DNA of 64,000 nucleotides from Candidatus Enterovibrio altilux. Lineage in GTDB: Bacteria; Pseudomonadota; Gammaproteobacteria; Enterobacterales; Vibrionaceae. The notes below the pieces were generated by a model. The model was not told the DNA's origin. It did no database searches and saw only the letters and a program-made list of their open reading frames with translations. The stretch's first letter is position 1. Each line of letters begins with the position of its first letter. Made by a program: the position numbers and the translations under genes. Positions 1-10,437 of this stretch are shown here, one piece after another. Location of the stretch: assembly GCF_002381345.1 (NCBI RefSeq), contig NZ_CP020660.1, positions 868,001-932,000 of the forward strand. Direction: 5' to 3'.

Positions 1-219
1 CACGCTGATTTGAATATCCACAATATTTTACTTGGTGCTAACAGTAAATGTTGGCTGATAGACTTTGATAAATGCGGTAAAAAAAATGGCGAGCATTGGA
101 AGGCTTCAAATCTCAGGCGTTTGCTTCGTTCCTTTCGAAAAGAGCGGAGTAAACGACAAATTAATTGGCAAGAATCTGATTGGAAAGCACTCATGCAAGG
201 CTATGAAATTATGAATTAA
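1..219 (+). CDS. kdkA: 3-deoxy-D-manno-octulosonic acid (Kdo) kinase, 3-prime part
   Basis: Partial gene, open at the left edge of the window. It would phosphorylate the Kdo residue of the LPS inner core at the cytoplasmic face of the inner membrane, using ATP. The first codons read H-A-D-L-N-I-H-N-I-L-L, the catalytic loop (HxDLxxxN) of the KdkA/WaaP eukaryotic-type kinase fold, followed by the metal-binding 'LIDFDKC' (DFG equivalent). The tail W..SNLRRLLRSFRKE and W..SDWKALMQGY is typical of the family C-terminus. The gene stops at 217-219. It lies tail-to-tail with waaA, whose product adds the Kdo that this kinase modifies, a pairing seen in Vibrio and Haemophilus relatives. An IS relic begins about 20 bases after the stop. 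The function is a family assignment; only the C-terminal part is visible. Confidence 0.88.
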   Translation, partial: HADLNIHNILLGANSKCWLIDFDKCGKKNGEHWKASNLRRLLRSFRKERSKRQINWQESDWKALMQGYEIMN

Positions 220-238
220 TAGGGTACTACTTACGCAC

Positions 239-1018
239 GACTTTCTTTCCTAAATTATGGAACTGCACTACCAATCTATGCTATAAATAGTAGGGTTCAT
301 TCAAATATTTAGAGCTATGGGTAAACTTAGTTACAAAGCAACCCATCGGACGCAGTGTAATCAAACTTAAATGAATCGTGGCTTATTAACATCCTGAATT
401 GATCCAAAAGTCATTTTGCTATGCAATTAAACTAAACCGGGCAACCGTCGAAGATCTCGCTCATTTAACGGTTTAACCATTATGACGGCTCCCATGGTCA
501 GGCGAACATTATCAATGACGTTAATATGGCTGCAAAATTCATTAATTTTGTTTTCAAGCTCGCTTAACGACCATTGTCATGCCCTCATTATTCGTTCATT
601 AATGAGTGATTCAAGGTGATTCATATCACGTTCAAGGTTATAACTAGAGGCACCATACAGCACTTAGCCATTAATTCTACGGAGCTTAAAGTCTACAATA
701 AAGGCAAATAAAAAGTAAAGAATATGAGCTGATGGAAAATGTAAAGTCTAGTATAAGCTACATTTAGTGATAGATACAAATACGCATGAGATTACTGTTG
801 CATTACTTACTCAAGCAGACCCACCAAAAAAATCAAAAAAATATTAGATATTGATGCTTACGAGACACCAAACTGTGTTACGAAACTATTCGTATTAAGA
901 AAGCAATTCCGCTCATCCTACTGAATTTATTACCTAATTCGAGTTCAAATAGCGAACGTCTCATAATGAATGATGTTTAGGACTCTCCCTATTTGAACTA
1001 GAATTAAAAAATAAAATT
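239..1018 (+). mobile_element. IS903-like relic with a nested mini-derivative
   Basis: Degenerate copy of the window's IS5-family element, transposase on the plus strand. It starts with a recognisable left tip (ctttctttcctaaattatgg) at about 239. The transposase frame is broken by many stops. The plus copy is lost near 918. At 923-975 comes an inverted 3-prime tip, followed directly by a plus-oriented 3-prime tip ending at about 1018. This fills the whole gap between kdkA and waaA. Confidence 0.8.
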
Positions 1019-1036
1019 TTCCGCACTATACTGCTC

Positions 1037-2296
1037 TTATATCCAACGTGCAATCGTCGTGAGTGTATTGGTAAGCGCCCGACGATTTTTTTCAACAATT
1101 GATAAGCCAGCTGCACCCGACTTTCGGCATTTTTCTGGATCATTGAAAAATGCCAATAATGCTTCTGCAATAGCTGAAGCGTCTGCCTTGACTACGCATG
1201 CACCAGCATCTATTAATTGATCAGCGATCACTTGAAAATTATAATAGCTTGGACCAATAATTTGAGGTTTAGCCAGCAAGGCTGGTTCAAGTAAATTATG
1301 CCCTCCGAGCTTATCACCCACCAGACTCCCTCCCATGAAACTCACAGTTGACGTAGCAAGTAAAGTCATCATATCTCCCATAGTATCACCAAGATATACT
1401 TGTGTATTATCATCAATAACGTGGTCTTGGCTGTGACGCGATAGTGACATACCTTTTTGCTCGATCAATTTTGCGACATCACTAAAACGCTCTGGGTGTC
1501 TTGGGACCAAAATCATTAAAGCATCTGATTTTTTAGATAGTACTGCTTGGTGAGAATCAAGCAAAATATCGTCTTCTCCAGCGTGCGTACTTGCAGCTAT
1601 CCAGACGGGTCGTTGCTTGATTTGCTGCTTAAGTTCGAAAACACGCACGCACATCGTATCAAATATAGGCGCATCAAATTTAACAGACCCTGAGACTGAA
1701 ATGTGCTGCTCATCCATTCCGAGCTGCACAAAGCGATCCGCATCATCTTCGAATTGACAGAGAATATGGTCTATATTCTTAGCAAAGAGATGGAAAAAGG
1801 GTTGCACCCATCGATAGCCACGCATTGATCGTTCTGATAATCGTGCATTTATCACGATTATTGGAATACCGGCTTTTTTAACAGCATTTAAGGTGTTAGG
1901 CCATAATTCCGTTTCCATAATCAGCATAATTTTAGGGTTGATGCGCTTAAGAAAACCATTAATCGCGAATGTGAAATCAATCGGCATGTAGCAATGTTTA
2001 GTTCCGTTACCAAGTTTACAGGCAATCGCCGCTCCAGTTGCTGTAGTGGTGGTGATTAGAATCAAAGAATCTGGATATTTTTCGCGAAGCGCATAAATAA
2101 TTGGTTTAGCGGCAATAACTTCACCAACAGAGACTGCATGTATCCAAAACGGACTCACGACATTGAGTGAAGGCATTATGCCAAAATATTCAAGCCATCG
2201 CTTTCCAACTCTAAGCTTTCCATATTTTGTACGGAAAAGCCCAAAAAGGAGGAAAGGAGCTGCAATAATCAATAAAAAAGTATAAAGAAAGCGCAC
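1037..2296 (-). CDS. waaA: Kdo transferase (lipid IVA Kdo transferase)
   Basis: WaaA (KdtA, GT30) transfers Kdo from CMP-Kdo to lipid IVA on the cytoplasmic side of the inner membrane, an essential step of LPS core assembly. The protein begins with a hydrophobic anchor (FLYTFLLIIAAPFLLFG), then the N-terminal domain with HAVSVGEV and TTTTATG, and a GT-B C-terminal domain with FMGGSLV.KLGGHNLLEPA, the nucleotide-sugar binding signature. I start at the GTG at 2296 (about 419 residues) because it has an AAGG ribosome-binding sequence at the right distance and aligns with the usual N-terminus. A TTG 21 bases upstream (2317) extends the same frame. It converges on kdkA. IS relics lie on both sides and none enters the gene. 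Length and motifs look complete. Confidence 0.95.
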   Translation of the reverse strand: MRFLYTFLLIIAAPFLLFGLFRTKYGKLRVGKRWLEYFGIMPSLNVVSPFWIHAVSVGEVIAAKPIIYALREKYPDSLILITTTTATGAAIACKLGNGTKHCYMPIDFTFAINGFLKRINPKIMLIMETELWPNTLNAVKKAGIPIIVINARLSERSMRGYRWVQPFFHLFAKNIDHILCQFEDDADRFVQLGMDEQHISVSGSVKFDAPIFDTMCVRVFELKQQIKQRPVWIAASTHAGEDDILLDSHQAVLSKKSDALMILVPRHPERFSDVAKLIEQKGMSLSRHSQDHVIDDNTQVYLGDTMGDMMTLLATSTVSFMGGSLVGDKLGGHNLLEPALLAKPQIIGPSYYNFQVIADQLIDAGACVVKADASAIAEALLAFFNDPEKCRKSGAAGLSIVEKNRRALTNTLTTIARWI

Positions 2297-2343
2297 ACAA
2301 AAACCTTGTTTGAACAATTTAAAGCTAATTTACAACAAAGAGT

Positions 2344-3390
2344 GATTTTGTTTCCCAAATCAGAGAACTAAATTACCAACTTACACTCTAAACGGCTAAG
2401 CTCACTTAAACATTTAGATCTATAAATAAACCTCACTACAAAACAACTAACTGGAAGTAGTATAATCAAATTTTAATCAGTCATGGTCACTGACATTTTG
2501 GGTTGATGAAGAAACCATTCAGCTGCACAATTAAACTAAGCCAAATAATCATGAGAGATCCTCATTTATTTAACAACTTAGTCATTGCGACAGGCCTCAT
2601 GGTTAAATGCGTATTTTCAATGCCATAGAGAAGTCGGTAAGGATTCATTAATTTTTTTTAAATTTGTTCAACTGTCGTTGTCATACCGACACTATTCATG
2701 CATTAGCAAGCGAGCTAAAACGGTTAACATCACATTCCAAACGGAAACTAAAGGATCTATCTAATATTTAGCCATTGTTTCTATAAGACTCAAAATCTAC
2801 GGTATAGGAAAATAAGAAGTAAAACACATGGTGTTGATGAAAAACTGCGAATTTGGCGTAAATTACATTTAGTGGTAGATATAAATACGCATCAATAATT
2901 TTTGCTGAGTTACGTGCATCAAATGTGACTAAAAGTTAACTTCTACTTAGCTTGCCCAAACAGGCACGCCGAAGAATCAATGAAATATCAAGCGATAATG
3001 CTTACGACACACCATAAAGTATTATGAAACAGTTCGTGTTACACGAACTGTTCCTCTCATTTCAATCAAAAAAGAGCATTTTTGAGAAATGAGGTTATCC
3101 ACGTAATTTAGCAGTCAGTTACCAACAGTTATACAGTTTCAATCAACATTGAAAAACTAAGTATAGTTACCAGAAACGTTCCTTATTAAAAACGACAATG
3201 TTTAGAGCCAAAAGAATACTGGAAGAAACATTGAATTTAAGGGATCATAGTCTTCAAGTTAGCTAAACCTATTCCATGACAAAACATGAAATAAACTGAC
3301 AGGGTTAGATATGCCTGAAATGAAAGTGAAGCGCCTCATAGCTAATCATGTAAAAATTTATTTTCTGAACTTGAATTAGTGGACAATCCC
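2344..3390 (+). mobile_element. Full-length IS903-like relic
   Basis: About 1,047 bp, close to the length of IS903. Left tip gattttgtttccc at 2344 and right tip gaacttgaattag ending near 3390 mark both ends. The transposase reading frame can be followed by eye but has many stops and frameshifts. It lies upstream of waaA, so it separates that gene from any native promoter. I see no clear target duplication. Confidence 0.85.
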
Positions 3391-3525
3391 ATTCTCATAC
3401 ACTCAACCAACACGAATTATATTATTCTAAGTTTTTACTTTTAGCTATTGATTAAAAAACATTCATATTCTATAGTATGATCCTAAAAATTGAGGAATAA
3501 AGTACCCTTAATAATTGCAAATATA

Positions 3526-4338
3526 TCACACTTGACACGCTGAACAAAATACCGTATTACGCTGCCCTATTTTAGCACTTTCAAGCTTTATACCACATAT
3601 GGAACAAGGCTTACCTTGCTTACCATAGACCTGCAATTTTTGTGTAAAATAGCCTAACTTTCCATCGACTTGCGTAAAATTTTTGAGTGTAGTGCCACCT
3701 TGCTCAATCGCTGCAAGAAGCACCGACTTTATATTTGCTACAAAACGGGCGGCTTCTTCTCGTGTTAAGTGACCTGCTGGACGTTTGGGATGAATGTTAG
3801 ACATAAACAGAGATTCATTAGCATATATGTTTCCCACACCAACCACTACAGCATTATTCATAATGAATTGTTTAATTGTCGTTCGCTTATTACAGCTTTT
3901 TTCAAACAAATACTCCCCTGTAAAATCAGCCGTTAGTGGTTCTGGGCCAAGCTTGTCTAAAACAGGGTGCTCTGAACCATTATTTGGCTGCCATAACCAA
4001 GCACCAAAACGGCGCGGATCATTATAGCGGATCATTTGACCAGAACTTAAATGTAGGTCAATATGATCATGTTTAGCAGGCATAGTCCCTTCAGAAACAA
4101 TACACAAACTACCCGACATACCTAAATGAATTAGCGCATATCCTACGTCAGTTTTTAAAATCAAATACTTAGCTCGGCGCTTCACCGAACGAATAATTTG
4201 ACCTTCAATATCATACAATTTTGCAGGCACTACCCAACGTAACTTAGGTTGTCTCACATTAAGTTGAGTAATTTTTTTCCCTACCGCATGCGGTTTTATT
4301 CCCATGCGGCTCACTTCTACTTCGGGTAATTCTGGCAT
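3526..4338 (-). CDS. mutM: Formamidopyrimidine-DNA glycosylase
   Basis: Bifunctional glycosylase/AP lyase that removes 8-oxoguanine and formamidopyrimidines in base-excision repair. The N-terminus [11 protein letters not shown] supplies the catalytic proline (residue 2 before Met removal) and glutamate. The lysine of RRAKYLIL and the helix-two-turn-helix segment [15 protein letters not shown] follow. A C-terminal zinc finger (CSIC...CSAC, about residues 245-268) is intact. Length is 270 residues, normal for the family (about 270). In Vibrio mutM lies near LPS core and coaD genes, consistent with the waaA neighbourhood. IS relics flank it on both sides. With nfo, ung and polA also kept in the window, base-excision repair appears functional. 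Confidence 0.96.
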   Translation of the reverse strand: MPELPEVEVSRMGIKPHAVGKKITQLNVRQPKLRWVVPAKLYDIEGQIIRSVKRRAKYLILKTDVGYALIHLGMSGSLCIVSEGTMPAKHDHIDLHLSSGQMIRYNDPRRFGAWLWQPNNGSEHPVLDKLGPEPLTADFTGEYLFEKSCNKRTTIKQFIMNNAVVVGVGNIYANESLFMSNIHPKRPAGHLTREEAARFVANIKSVLLAAIEQGGTTLKNFTQVDGKLGYFTQKLQVYGKQGKPCSICGIKLESAKIGQRNTVFCSACQV

Positions 4339-4433
4339 ACTATGCTCAATCGGTCAGAAAATGCAGACTTAAACACCTGAAACCTATTATATATTTTAAA
4401 CATTAAAAAATTTACTATTTGTAGCAAAGTTAC

Positions 4434-5699
4434 AGGACTTTATTTCCTAGTTCAAGCTCAGATAGCAAATCTCAACATTATTTATTCTTAGACAATTGCT
4501 ATCATTTGAGGCGTACTTAATCCTCTTAACTTATTTAACGCTTTTATTATCGCGTTGGTTTCTTTAGTGTGAGCATTGTAATCTCTTAAGCTCAAGGTCC
4601 CTTCCAATAGTTGTTAGCTTGAAACATTGCCATCTCTGACACAAAACGTTTATAGTAACTATATCTCAATTTGCAGTGCTGATTTGAGACGCATGAATGC
4701 TGATAACTGACCGCTAAATTAAGCCTTATTTCCCAAATTAAAGAACTTAATGATTAATCTACGCTTTCAACAACTAGGTTCACTTAAATATTTAGGTCTA
4801 TGGAGCCGCTTCGCTACAAAAGAACTAACTAAAAGTAATATAATCAAGCTTTAATTAATCGTGGCTCGATGACACTTTAGATTGATGAAGCAGCCATACA
4901 GTTCTGGAATCAAACTAAGCTTAATAATTGTAAAAAATCTTTTTTATTTAGTGACTTAGCCATTACGATAGTTTTCATGGTTAAATGCCTATTTGTAATA
5001 CCATTGGGAAGTCTGCCAGGATTCATTAATCCTGTTTAGACATTTGCTCAATTGCCATTGTCATGCCCTCACTATTCATGGGTTAACAAACAAGATCAAA
5101 CAGTGAATATTACGTTCAAGATGAAGATTAAAAGCACCATCAAGCACTTAACCATTGATACGATCGAGCTCAAAATCTACGGTGAAGGCAAATGAAAAGT
5201 AAAAAAACATAGCACTAATGGGACACAGCAAGTCTGGTGCAAGTAACATTTAGCAATAGATATGAATACGCATAAAATAATTGTTACTAAGTTCAGCGTA
5301 TCAAATGTCACTAACGATAAAATACTACCTAATTTACTTAAACAGATCCGTCGCAGAATTAATGAAGTATCATGCAATGGTGCTCATACCACTAAGAAAA
5401 GGAGCAACTTTGGGAGAACGAAGTCACCCGTGTAATTTAGCAATCATTTACCAACAATTATATGGTTCAAATCAGTATTGAAAAATAAAATATAGTTACC
5501 ATAAACGTTCTCTAGCAGAGGCAGCAATGTTTTTAATCAAACAACGACTAGGAAAGACATTGAGCTTAAGGGATGATAATGCTCAGATTAGCAAAACCTA
5601 TGCCAAGTTAAAAGCATTAAATAAGCTTACCAGATTCAGTTTACCTAAAATAAATGTCATTTGCTATCTGAGTTTGAGTTTGAATTAGGAAACTGAGTC
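4434..5699 (+). mobile_element. IS903-like relic with inverted 3-prime arm
   Basis: Two-part relic. Bases 4434-4722 are an inverted 3-prime end of the element (tip ggactttatttcct). At 4723 a plus-oriented copy starts (gccttatttccc) and runs to a right tip near 5699. The junction here differs from the fixed junction shared by eight other loci: the arm is about 289 bp instead of about 225. The right end overlaps the 3-prime end of the neighbouring minus-strand gene at 5657-6196. Confidence 0.8.
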
Positions 5700-6196
5700 T
5701 TAGTGAAAGGAAACAAGTAGTGTGACTCAACCGATACAGCAAGCCAACGACTTTCCCAGTTTTGCATAAGCCAAAACTGAGGTAATTCATAGAACGTTAA
5801 CCGATAAGGTTTTAACTCTTCCCCCAAGCCCACCACTAAAGTTGACGGTGAGCCAAGATCTCTTTTCAACTGTTCATATATTTCACCGCTAATTTCAGTA
5901 CCAGAGATATGCAGCCAACGATTGGCCAATTCAGTCGCGGAAATATTTAGTGGAAAATCGGTTTCCCATGGAAAGCCTTGTGTTAATGTAAATGTTGGAA
6001 AACGCAAAGCTGTGACTGATATGTCTTCTGGTATTAGCGCAATCACTCCATCCGAAAACAGTACAGCGGCATTTTGTGCCAAATTATTTGCAGTCAATTG
6101 TTCTTTGATATAGTCGGGTAAGTGCATTATTCCGATGAATATTAAAGGGCCCACGATCAGAAAATTATTAAACGTGCGGCGGGAAAATCTTCCCAT
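5657..6196 (-). CDS. Unidentified membrane-anchored protein, C-terminus altered by IS
   Basis: A 179-residue protein I do not recognise with certainty. Residues about 9-27 (FNNFLIVGPLIFIGIMHL) form a single hydrophobic segment after a basic start (MGRFSRR), so it is probably anchored in the inner membrane with the rest in the periplasm. The remainder is mixed alpha/beta with no catalytic motif that I can name. The frame is clean and codon use resembles the other kept genes, so it is likely real. Its last ~14 codons lie inside the right tip of an IS relic (5657-5699) and give a low-complexity Asn-Ser tail, so the native C-terminus has been replaced. It may be a conserved Vibrionaceae protein of unknown function. 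Confidence 0.6.
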   Translation of the reverse strand: MGRFSRRTFNNFLIVGPLIFIGIMHLPDYIKEQLTANNLAQNAAVLFSDGVIALIPEDISVTALRFPTFTLTQGFPWETDFPLNISATELANRWLHISGTEISGEIYEQLKRDLGSPSTLVVGLGEELKPYRLTFYELPQFWLMQNWESRWLAVSVESHYLFPFTKTQFPNSNSNSDSK

Positions 6197-6297
6197 TATG
6201 ATCCGTCCATTCTTATTCTATTACATGATATTAACAGTGTATATTTCGAACTGACTGATGTACAAATATACAAAATGTCACCTAAATTTAAAGTTGC

Positions 6298-6322
6298 TCA
6301 CTTAAAAGCAAGTGATTTTTTT
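6298..6322 (+). terminator. Orphan rho-independent terminator-like hairpin
   Basis: Stem TCACTT (6298-6303) pairs with AAGTGA (6310-6315) around the loop AAAAGC and is followed by a run of T (6316-6322). It points along the plus strand, but no plus-strand gene survives upstream of it. It could be left from a deleted gene, or a chance hairpin in AT-rich DNA. Confidence 0.35.
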
Positions 6323-6424
6323 ATCCACTGTTTTCGTCGGGTATTCCATTGTTTTCTTTAGCACAGGACTCTATGGTGAAATTTCTTTTTTATCAAAAAA
6401 TACTCATGGTTTCCTAGATCTACG

Positions 6425-7350
6425 GGCTTTGTTTCCTAATTTGAGTGCAATAGCAAATTCCAGTATGATTCACTATTGGCTATTCACTTTCGTGTTAAGG
6501 ATACCTAATTTTGTCAGCTTATTTAGCGCTTTTATCATGCCGTTGGTTTCGCTAATCAGAGTTGTGTGCTCCCTTAGACTCAATATGCCACTCAGTAGTC
6601 TTTTGATGCGAACCATTGCGGTCTCTACTAGATAACCTTTATGGTAACCGGCTTTATTTCCTAAATGAGAAAACTAAATTTTCAATCAATACTCCAAACA
6701 GTTGACTGGAAGCAGTATCATCAAACTTTAATCAATCATCGCGCACTAACATTCTGGATTGATGAAGAAGCCACTCAGTTATGGAATCAAACTACACAGA
6801 GTAATCACAGAAAACTTCGTTTATTTAGATACTTAGCCATTACAACGGTCCTAATGATTAAATGCGTATTTTCAATGTTGTTGAGAGAGCTTCAAGGATT
6901 CATGCATTTTGTTTTTAAATTGACCCGACTATCGTTACTATACTCTCACTATGAATGCATGAGCAAGCGAGCAAAAACGATTAACATCATGTTCAAGACG
7001 ACTAATAACCGAACCATTCAGCACTTAGCTATTGATTCTACAGGGTTCAAAATTTACGATGAAGCGAATGGAAAGTACAAAGAATATAACACTGATGAGA
7101 AACGGGTAATTTAGTGCAAGTAACATTTAATGATAAATATAAATACACATAAAATCATTACTGCTGAGTTAAGTACATTAAATATGACTGACGGTGAAGT
7201 TCTACCTTACTTGCTCAAACAGACCCACCGAAGAATCAATGTGATATCAGGCTACAGTATTGACGACACCAAACAATGTTACAAAATCATTCGTATTAAA
7301 TAAACGACTCTACTCATCCCACCCCAGAAGGAATAATTTTAAGGGACAAG
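6425..7350 (+). mobile_element. Long-inverted-repeat IS derivative, truncated
   Basis: Bases 6425-6649 are an inverted 3-prime arm starting with a good tip (ggctttgtttccta). It ends after tggtaacc, where a plus copy starts at 6650 (ggctttatttcct). This is the fixed junction shared by eight loci. The plus copy has an internal deletion of about 70 bp near 6700 and keeps the longest transposase piece in the window (149 codons, 6665-7114, with DSTG around residue 127). It is lost near 7350, so the right tip is missing. Confidence 0.82.
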
Positions 7351-7557
7351 ATCTAGTCTAGACTATGATTACAAACCATTCAACCACAATGCATCTTAAC
7401 ATTTTAAGTGTAATTTTTCGACAGTCATACTGATAAAATGTCGCTACAATCCAGCATGTTATAAAAATTTTAAAATATATCTCAATCGCAGGTTAACAGA
7501 GCTCTCTAGACGTGGCATCCTTACCTACCCATTATTTTCCGGTTAACTTCAATAGCT

Positions 7558-10353
7558 ATGGTTGTGAATTTTAAAACTCCGTTGATTTTGGTCGACGGCT
7601 CTTCCTATCTTTACCGCGCATACTACGCATTTCCAAAGCTCACCAATACGAAAGGTGAACCAACAGGAGCAGTGTATGGTGTTATTAACATGTTACGCAG
7701 TTTAGTTAAGCAGTATCCACAATCCAATGTAACGGTAATTTTTGATGCTCAAGGGAAAACATTTCGAGACGATATGTATTCTGCATATAAAGCACACCGA
7801 CCTCAAATGCCTGACGATCTACGCGGTCAAATTGTGCCACTACATCAGATCATAAAAGCCATGGGTTTCCCTATGATAATGATCGAGGGTATTGAAGCCG
7901 ATGACGTAATTGGAACCTTGGCAACTCAGGGTTCTGCTGCAGACATGTCTATCCTGATCAGTACTAGTGATAAAGATATGACACAACTAGTAGACAAAAA
8001 CATTAATTTAATCAACACCATGACTAATATTATTATGAACCTGCAAGGTGTATATAATAAGTATGGTTTTGGTCCAAAACACATTGTAGATTACTTGGCA
8101 TTGATGGGCGATACAGTCGATAACATTCCTGGTGTGCCAGGTATTGGTGATAAAATAGCAACGGCATTGATCACAGGTATCGGTGGTTTGAATAAACTTT
8201 ACAATAACCTAGATAAGATTGCGGATCTTGGGTTCCGTGGTTCTAAAACTATAGCCAAAAAGCTCGAAAATAATCGTGAGCAAGTCTACCTTTCTTATGC
8301 GTTAGCAACAATCAAACTAGATTACGAATTTTTTACTCATCCAAAAAAATTAATCAACGACACGCCAGATAACAACAAACTGGTGGAGCTGTTCACTGAA
8401 CTAAATTTTACACGCTGGTTGGCAGAAGCACAAAGTAGTAACACAGGTATAGATGTAGTTACAGATCACATAACGATGGGTAACGCACCAAAAAAAGCAA
8501 AAGCTAACAGTACTAATTTTGAAGTCACAGCCATTAACTGCAGTAAATATAATACCATTTTAATGGAAGAAGACTTTCATACGTGGATGAATAAATTACG
8601 TTCAACAGATGTTGTTGCATTTGATACTGAAACAGATAATCTCGACTATATGAAAGCAAATTTAGTTGGTTTGTCTTTCGCGATTGCACCTGGTGTTGCA
8701 GCTTATGTTCCTGTGGCTCACGATTACCTGGGTGTACCTAAACAGCTAGATCGTGATTGGGTCCTGGCTGAAATGAAAAGCTGGTTGGAAGATGCGAGCG
8801 CACTGAAAGTAGGTCAAAACCTAAAATATGATGCAAGTATACTGACGCAGTATGACATCAATCTGAAGGGTATTGCATTTGATACCATGCTGGAATCATA
8901 TGTATATAATAGTGTTGCAGGTCGTCATGACATATACAGCCTATCAATGCGTTATTTACAGCATACCTGCATTAGCTTTAAAGAAATTGCAGGTAAAGGC
9001 AAAAAACAACTGACCTTAAATCAGATTAAACTAGAGCAAGCTACTGAATATGTTGCTGAATATACAGATATTATTTTGCATTTACATCTTGCATTGCTGC
9101 AGCATATTAATAGTAATAATAATTTAAAAATCATTTTTGAACAATATGAAATGCCACTGGTGCCAGTGCTTTCACGCATTGAACGTCATGGTGTCTTGGT
9201 TGACAGCAGGATGCTAGCCAAACAATCGTTGGAAATCACAGCACGCCTTAAAATTCTGGAAACAGAAATTTTTAAGCTGGCTGGTGAAAAATTCAACTTG
9301 AACTCTCCTAAGCAACTTCAAGTTATTCTGTTTGAAAAAATGGATATGCCTGTTATTAAAAAGACATCGTCAGGTACACCATCAACGAATGCAGAGGTGC
9401 TGCAAAAGTTAGCTTTGACTTACCCCATACCGAAATGTATTTTGGAATATCGTGGTTTGGCAAAGTTGAAATCAACGTACACGGATAAGTTACCGAAAGT
9501 AGTCAATCCTGCGACAAAGCGCGTGCATACTTCGTATAACCAAGCAGCAACGGCGACAGGACGTTTAGCTTCAACCAATCCAAATTTACAGAATATTCCT
9601 ATTCGTAATAAAGAGGGCCGTCGTATTCGCCAAGCGTTCATTGCTCCGCAAGGCAAAACTATTCTGGCTGTTGATTATTCTCAGATTGAACTTCGAATCA
9701 TGGCACACTTATCTGGTGATGAAGCGCTGATTGATGCATTCCGTAATGGAAAAGATATCCATAGTACAACTGCAGCTGAAGTAATGAAAATTGATATTAA
9801 TGACGTTACATTAGAAATGCGCCGTCATGCAAAATCGATAAATTTTGGTTTGATTTACGGGATGAGTGCAATGGGTCTGGCGAAACAGTTAAAAATTCCA
9901 CGTGGTGCAGCTCAGCAATATATGGAACGCTACTTCGAGCGTTATCCTAATGTTCTGCAATACATGGAAAAGACACGCATTCAAGCTTCAGAACAAGGAT
10001 ACGTTGAAACTATCTTTGGTCGTCGTGTGTATTTGCCTGACATTAATTCGAGCAATAATTTGCGTCGTAAAGCAGCTGAGCGTGCTGCAATCAATGCACC
10101 AATGCAGGGAACAGCTGCTGATATCATTAAACGTGCTATGATTTTTGTCGACCGTTGGATTCAACAACAACCGGAAGGACGTGTTGCATTAATCATGCAA
10201 GTACATGATGAATTGGTATTGGAAGTCGATACTGAACATCTGGCAGAAGTGAAAGCGCAGATCTGCAGACTCATGGAATCTGTGGCGATATTGGATATTC
10301 CATTAATTGCTGAGCCTGGTAGCGGAAAAAACTGGGACTCATGTAAGCATTAA
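7558..10353 (+). CDS. polA: DNA polymerase I
   Basis: Gap-filling polymerase for repair and Okazaki fragment maturation. All three domains are present in 931 residues, the normal length. The 5'-3' exonuclease has DGSSYLYRAYYAFP, EADDVIGT, STSDKDM and GDTVDNIPGVPGIG. The 3'-5' exonuclease keeps its metal ligands Asp356 and Glu358 in FDTETDNLD. The polymerase has motif A (VDYSQIELR, Asp706), motif B (RRHAKSINFG, Lys759) and motif C (VHDELV, Asp884-Glu885). The start ATG at 7558 gives the expected short lead into PLILVDGSSYLYRA. I see no strong ribosome-binding sequence, only weak purine runs. The spot 42 RNA gene (spf), which often follows polA in this group, is not recognisable downstream: there are about 80 AT-rich bases, then an IS relic. 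Confidence 0.98.
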   Translation: MVVNFKTPLILVDGSSYLYRAYYAFPKLTNTKGEPTGAVYGVINMLRSLVKQYPQSNVTVIFDAQGKTFRDDMYSAYKAHRPQMPDDLRGQIVPLHQIIKAMGFPMIMIEGIEADDVIGTLATQGSAADMSILISTSDKDMTQLVDKNINLINTMTNIIMNLQGVYNKYGFGPKHIVDYLALMGDTVDNIPGVPGIGDKIATALITGIGGLNKLYNNLDKIADLGFRGSKTIAKKLENNREQVYLSYALATIKLDYEFFTHPKKLINDTPDNNKLVELFTELNFTRWLAEAQSSNTGIDVVTDHITMGNAPKKAKANSTNFEVTAINCSKYNTILMEEDFHTWMNKLRSTDVVAFDTETDNLDYMKANLVGLSFAIAPGVAAYVPVAHDYLGVPKQLDRDWVLAEMKSWLEDASALKVGQNLKYDASILTQYDINLKGIAFDTMLESYVYNSVAGRHDIYSLSMRYLQHTCISFKEIAGKGKKQLTLNQIKLEQATEYVAEYTDIILHLHLALLQHINSNNNLKIIFEQYEMPLVPVLSRIERHGVLVDSRMLAKQSLEITARLKILETEIFKLAGEKFNLNSPKQLQVILFEKMDMPVIKKTSSGTPSTNAEVLQKLALTYPIPKCILEYRGLAKLKSTYTDKLPKVVNPATKRVHTSYNQAATATGRLASTNPNLQNIPIRNKEGRRIRQAFIAPQGKTILAVDYSQIELRIMAHLSGDEALIDAFRNGKDIHSTTAAEVMKIDINDVTLEMRRHAKSINFGLIYGMSAMGLAKQLKIPRGAAQQYMERYFERYPNVLQYMEKTRIQASEQGYVETIFGRRVYLPDINSSNNLRRKAAERAAINAPMQGTAADIIKRAMIFVDRWIQQQPEGRVALIMQVHDELVLEVDTEHLAEVKAQICRLMESVAILDIPLIAEPGSGKNWDSCKH

Positions 10354-10437
10354 GTTAACTTTTTTATAATATACTCATAATAATTAAAAGTATTCGATTT
10401 TTTAAAAATTCGAAATTACATAATAAATTATACAAGT

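Noticed and set aside
6312-6635. 107-codon plus ORF upstream of polA
   Set aside because: More than half of it is an inverted IS arm; the rest has no motif and no ribosome-binding site.
6665-7114. 149-codon ORF as a functional transposase gene
   Set aside because: The IS903-type transposase is about 300 residues. This frame starts after an internal deletion, ends before the second and third catalytic residues, and the IS lacks a right tip.
10354-10437. Spot 42 RNA gene downstream of polA
   Set aside because: The 84 bp between polA and the IS relic do not contain the conserved 5-prime region or the GC-rich terminator of spf.
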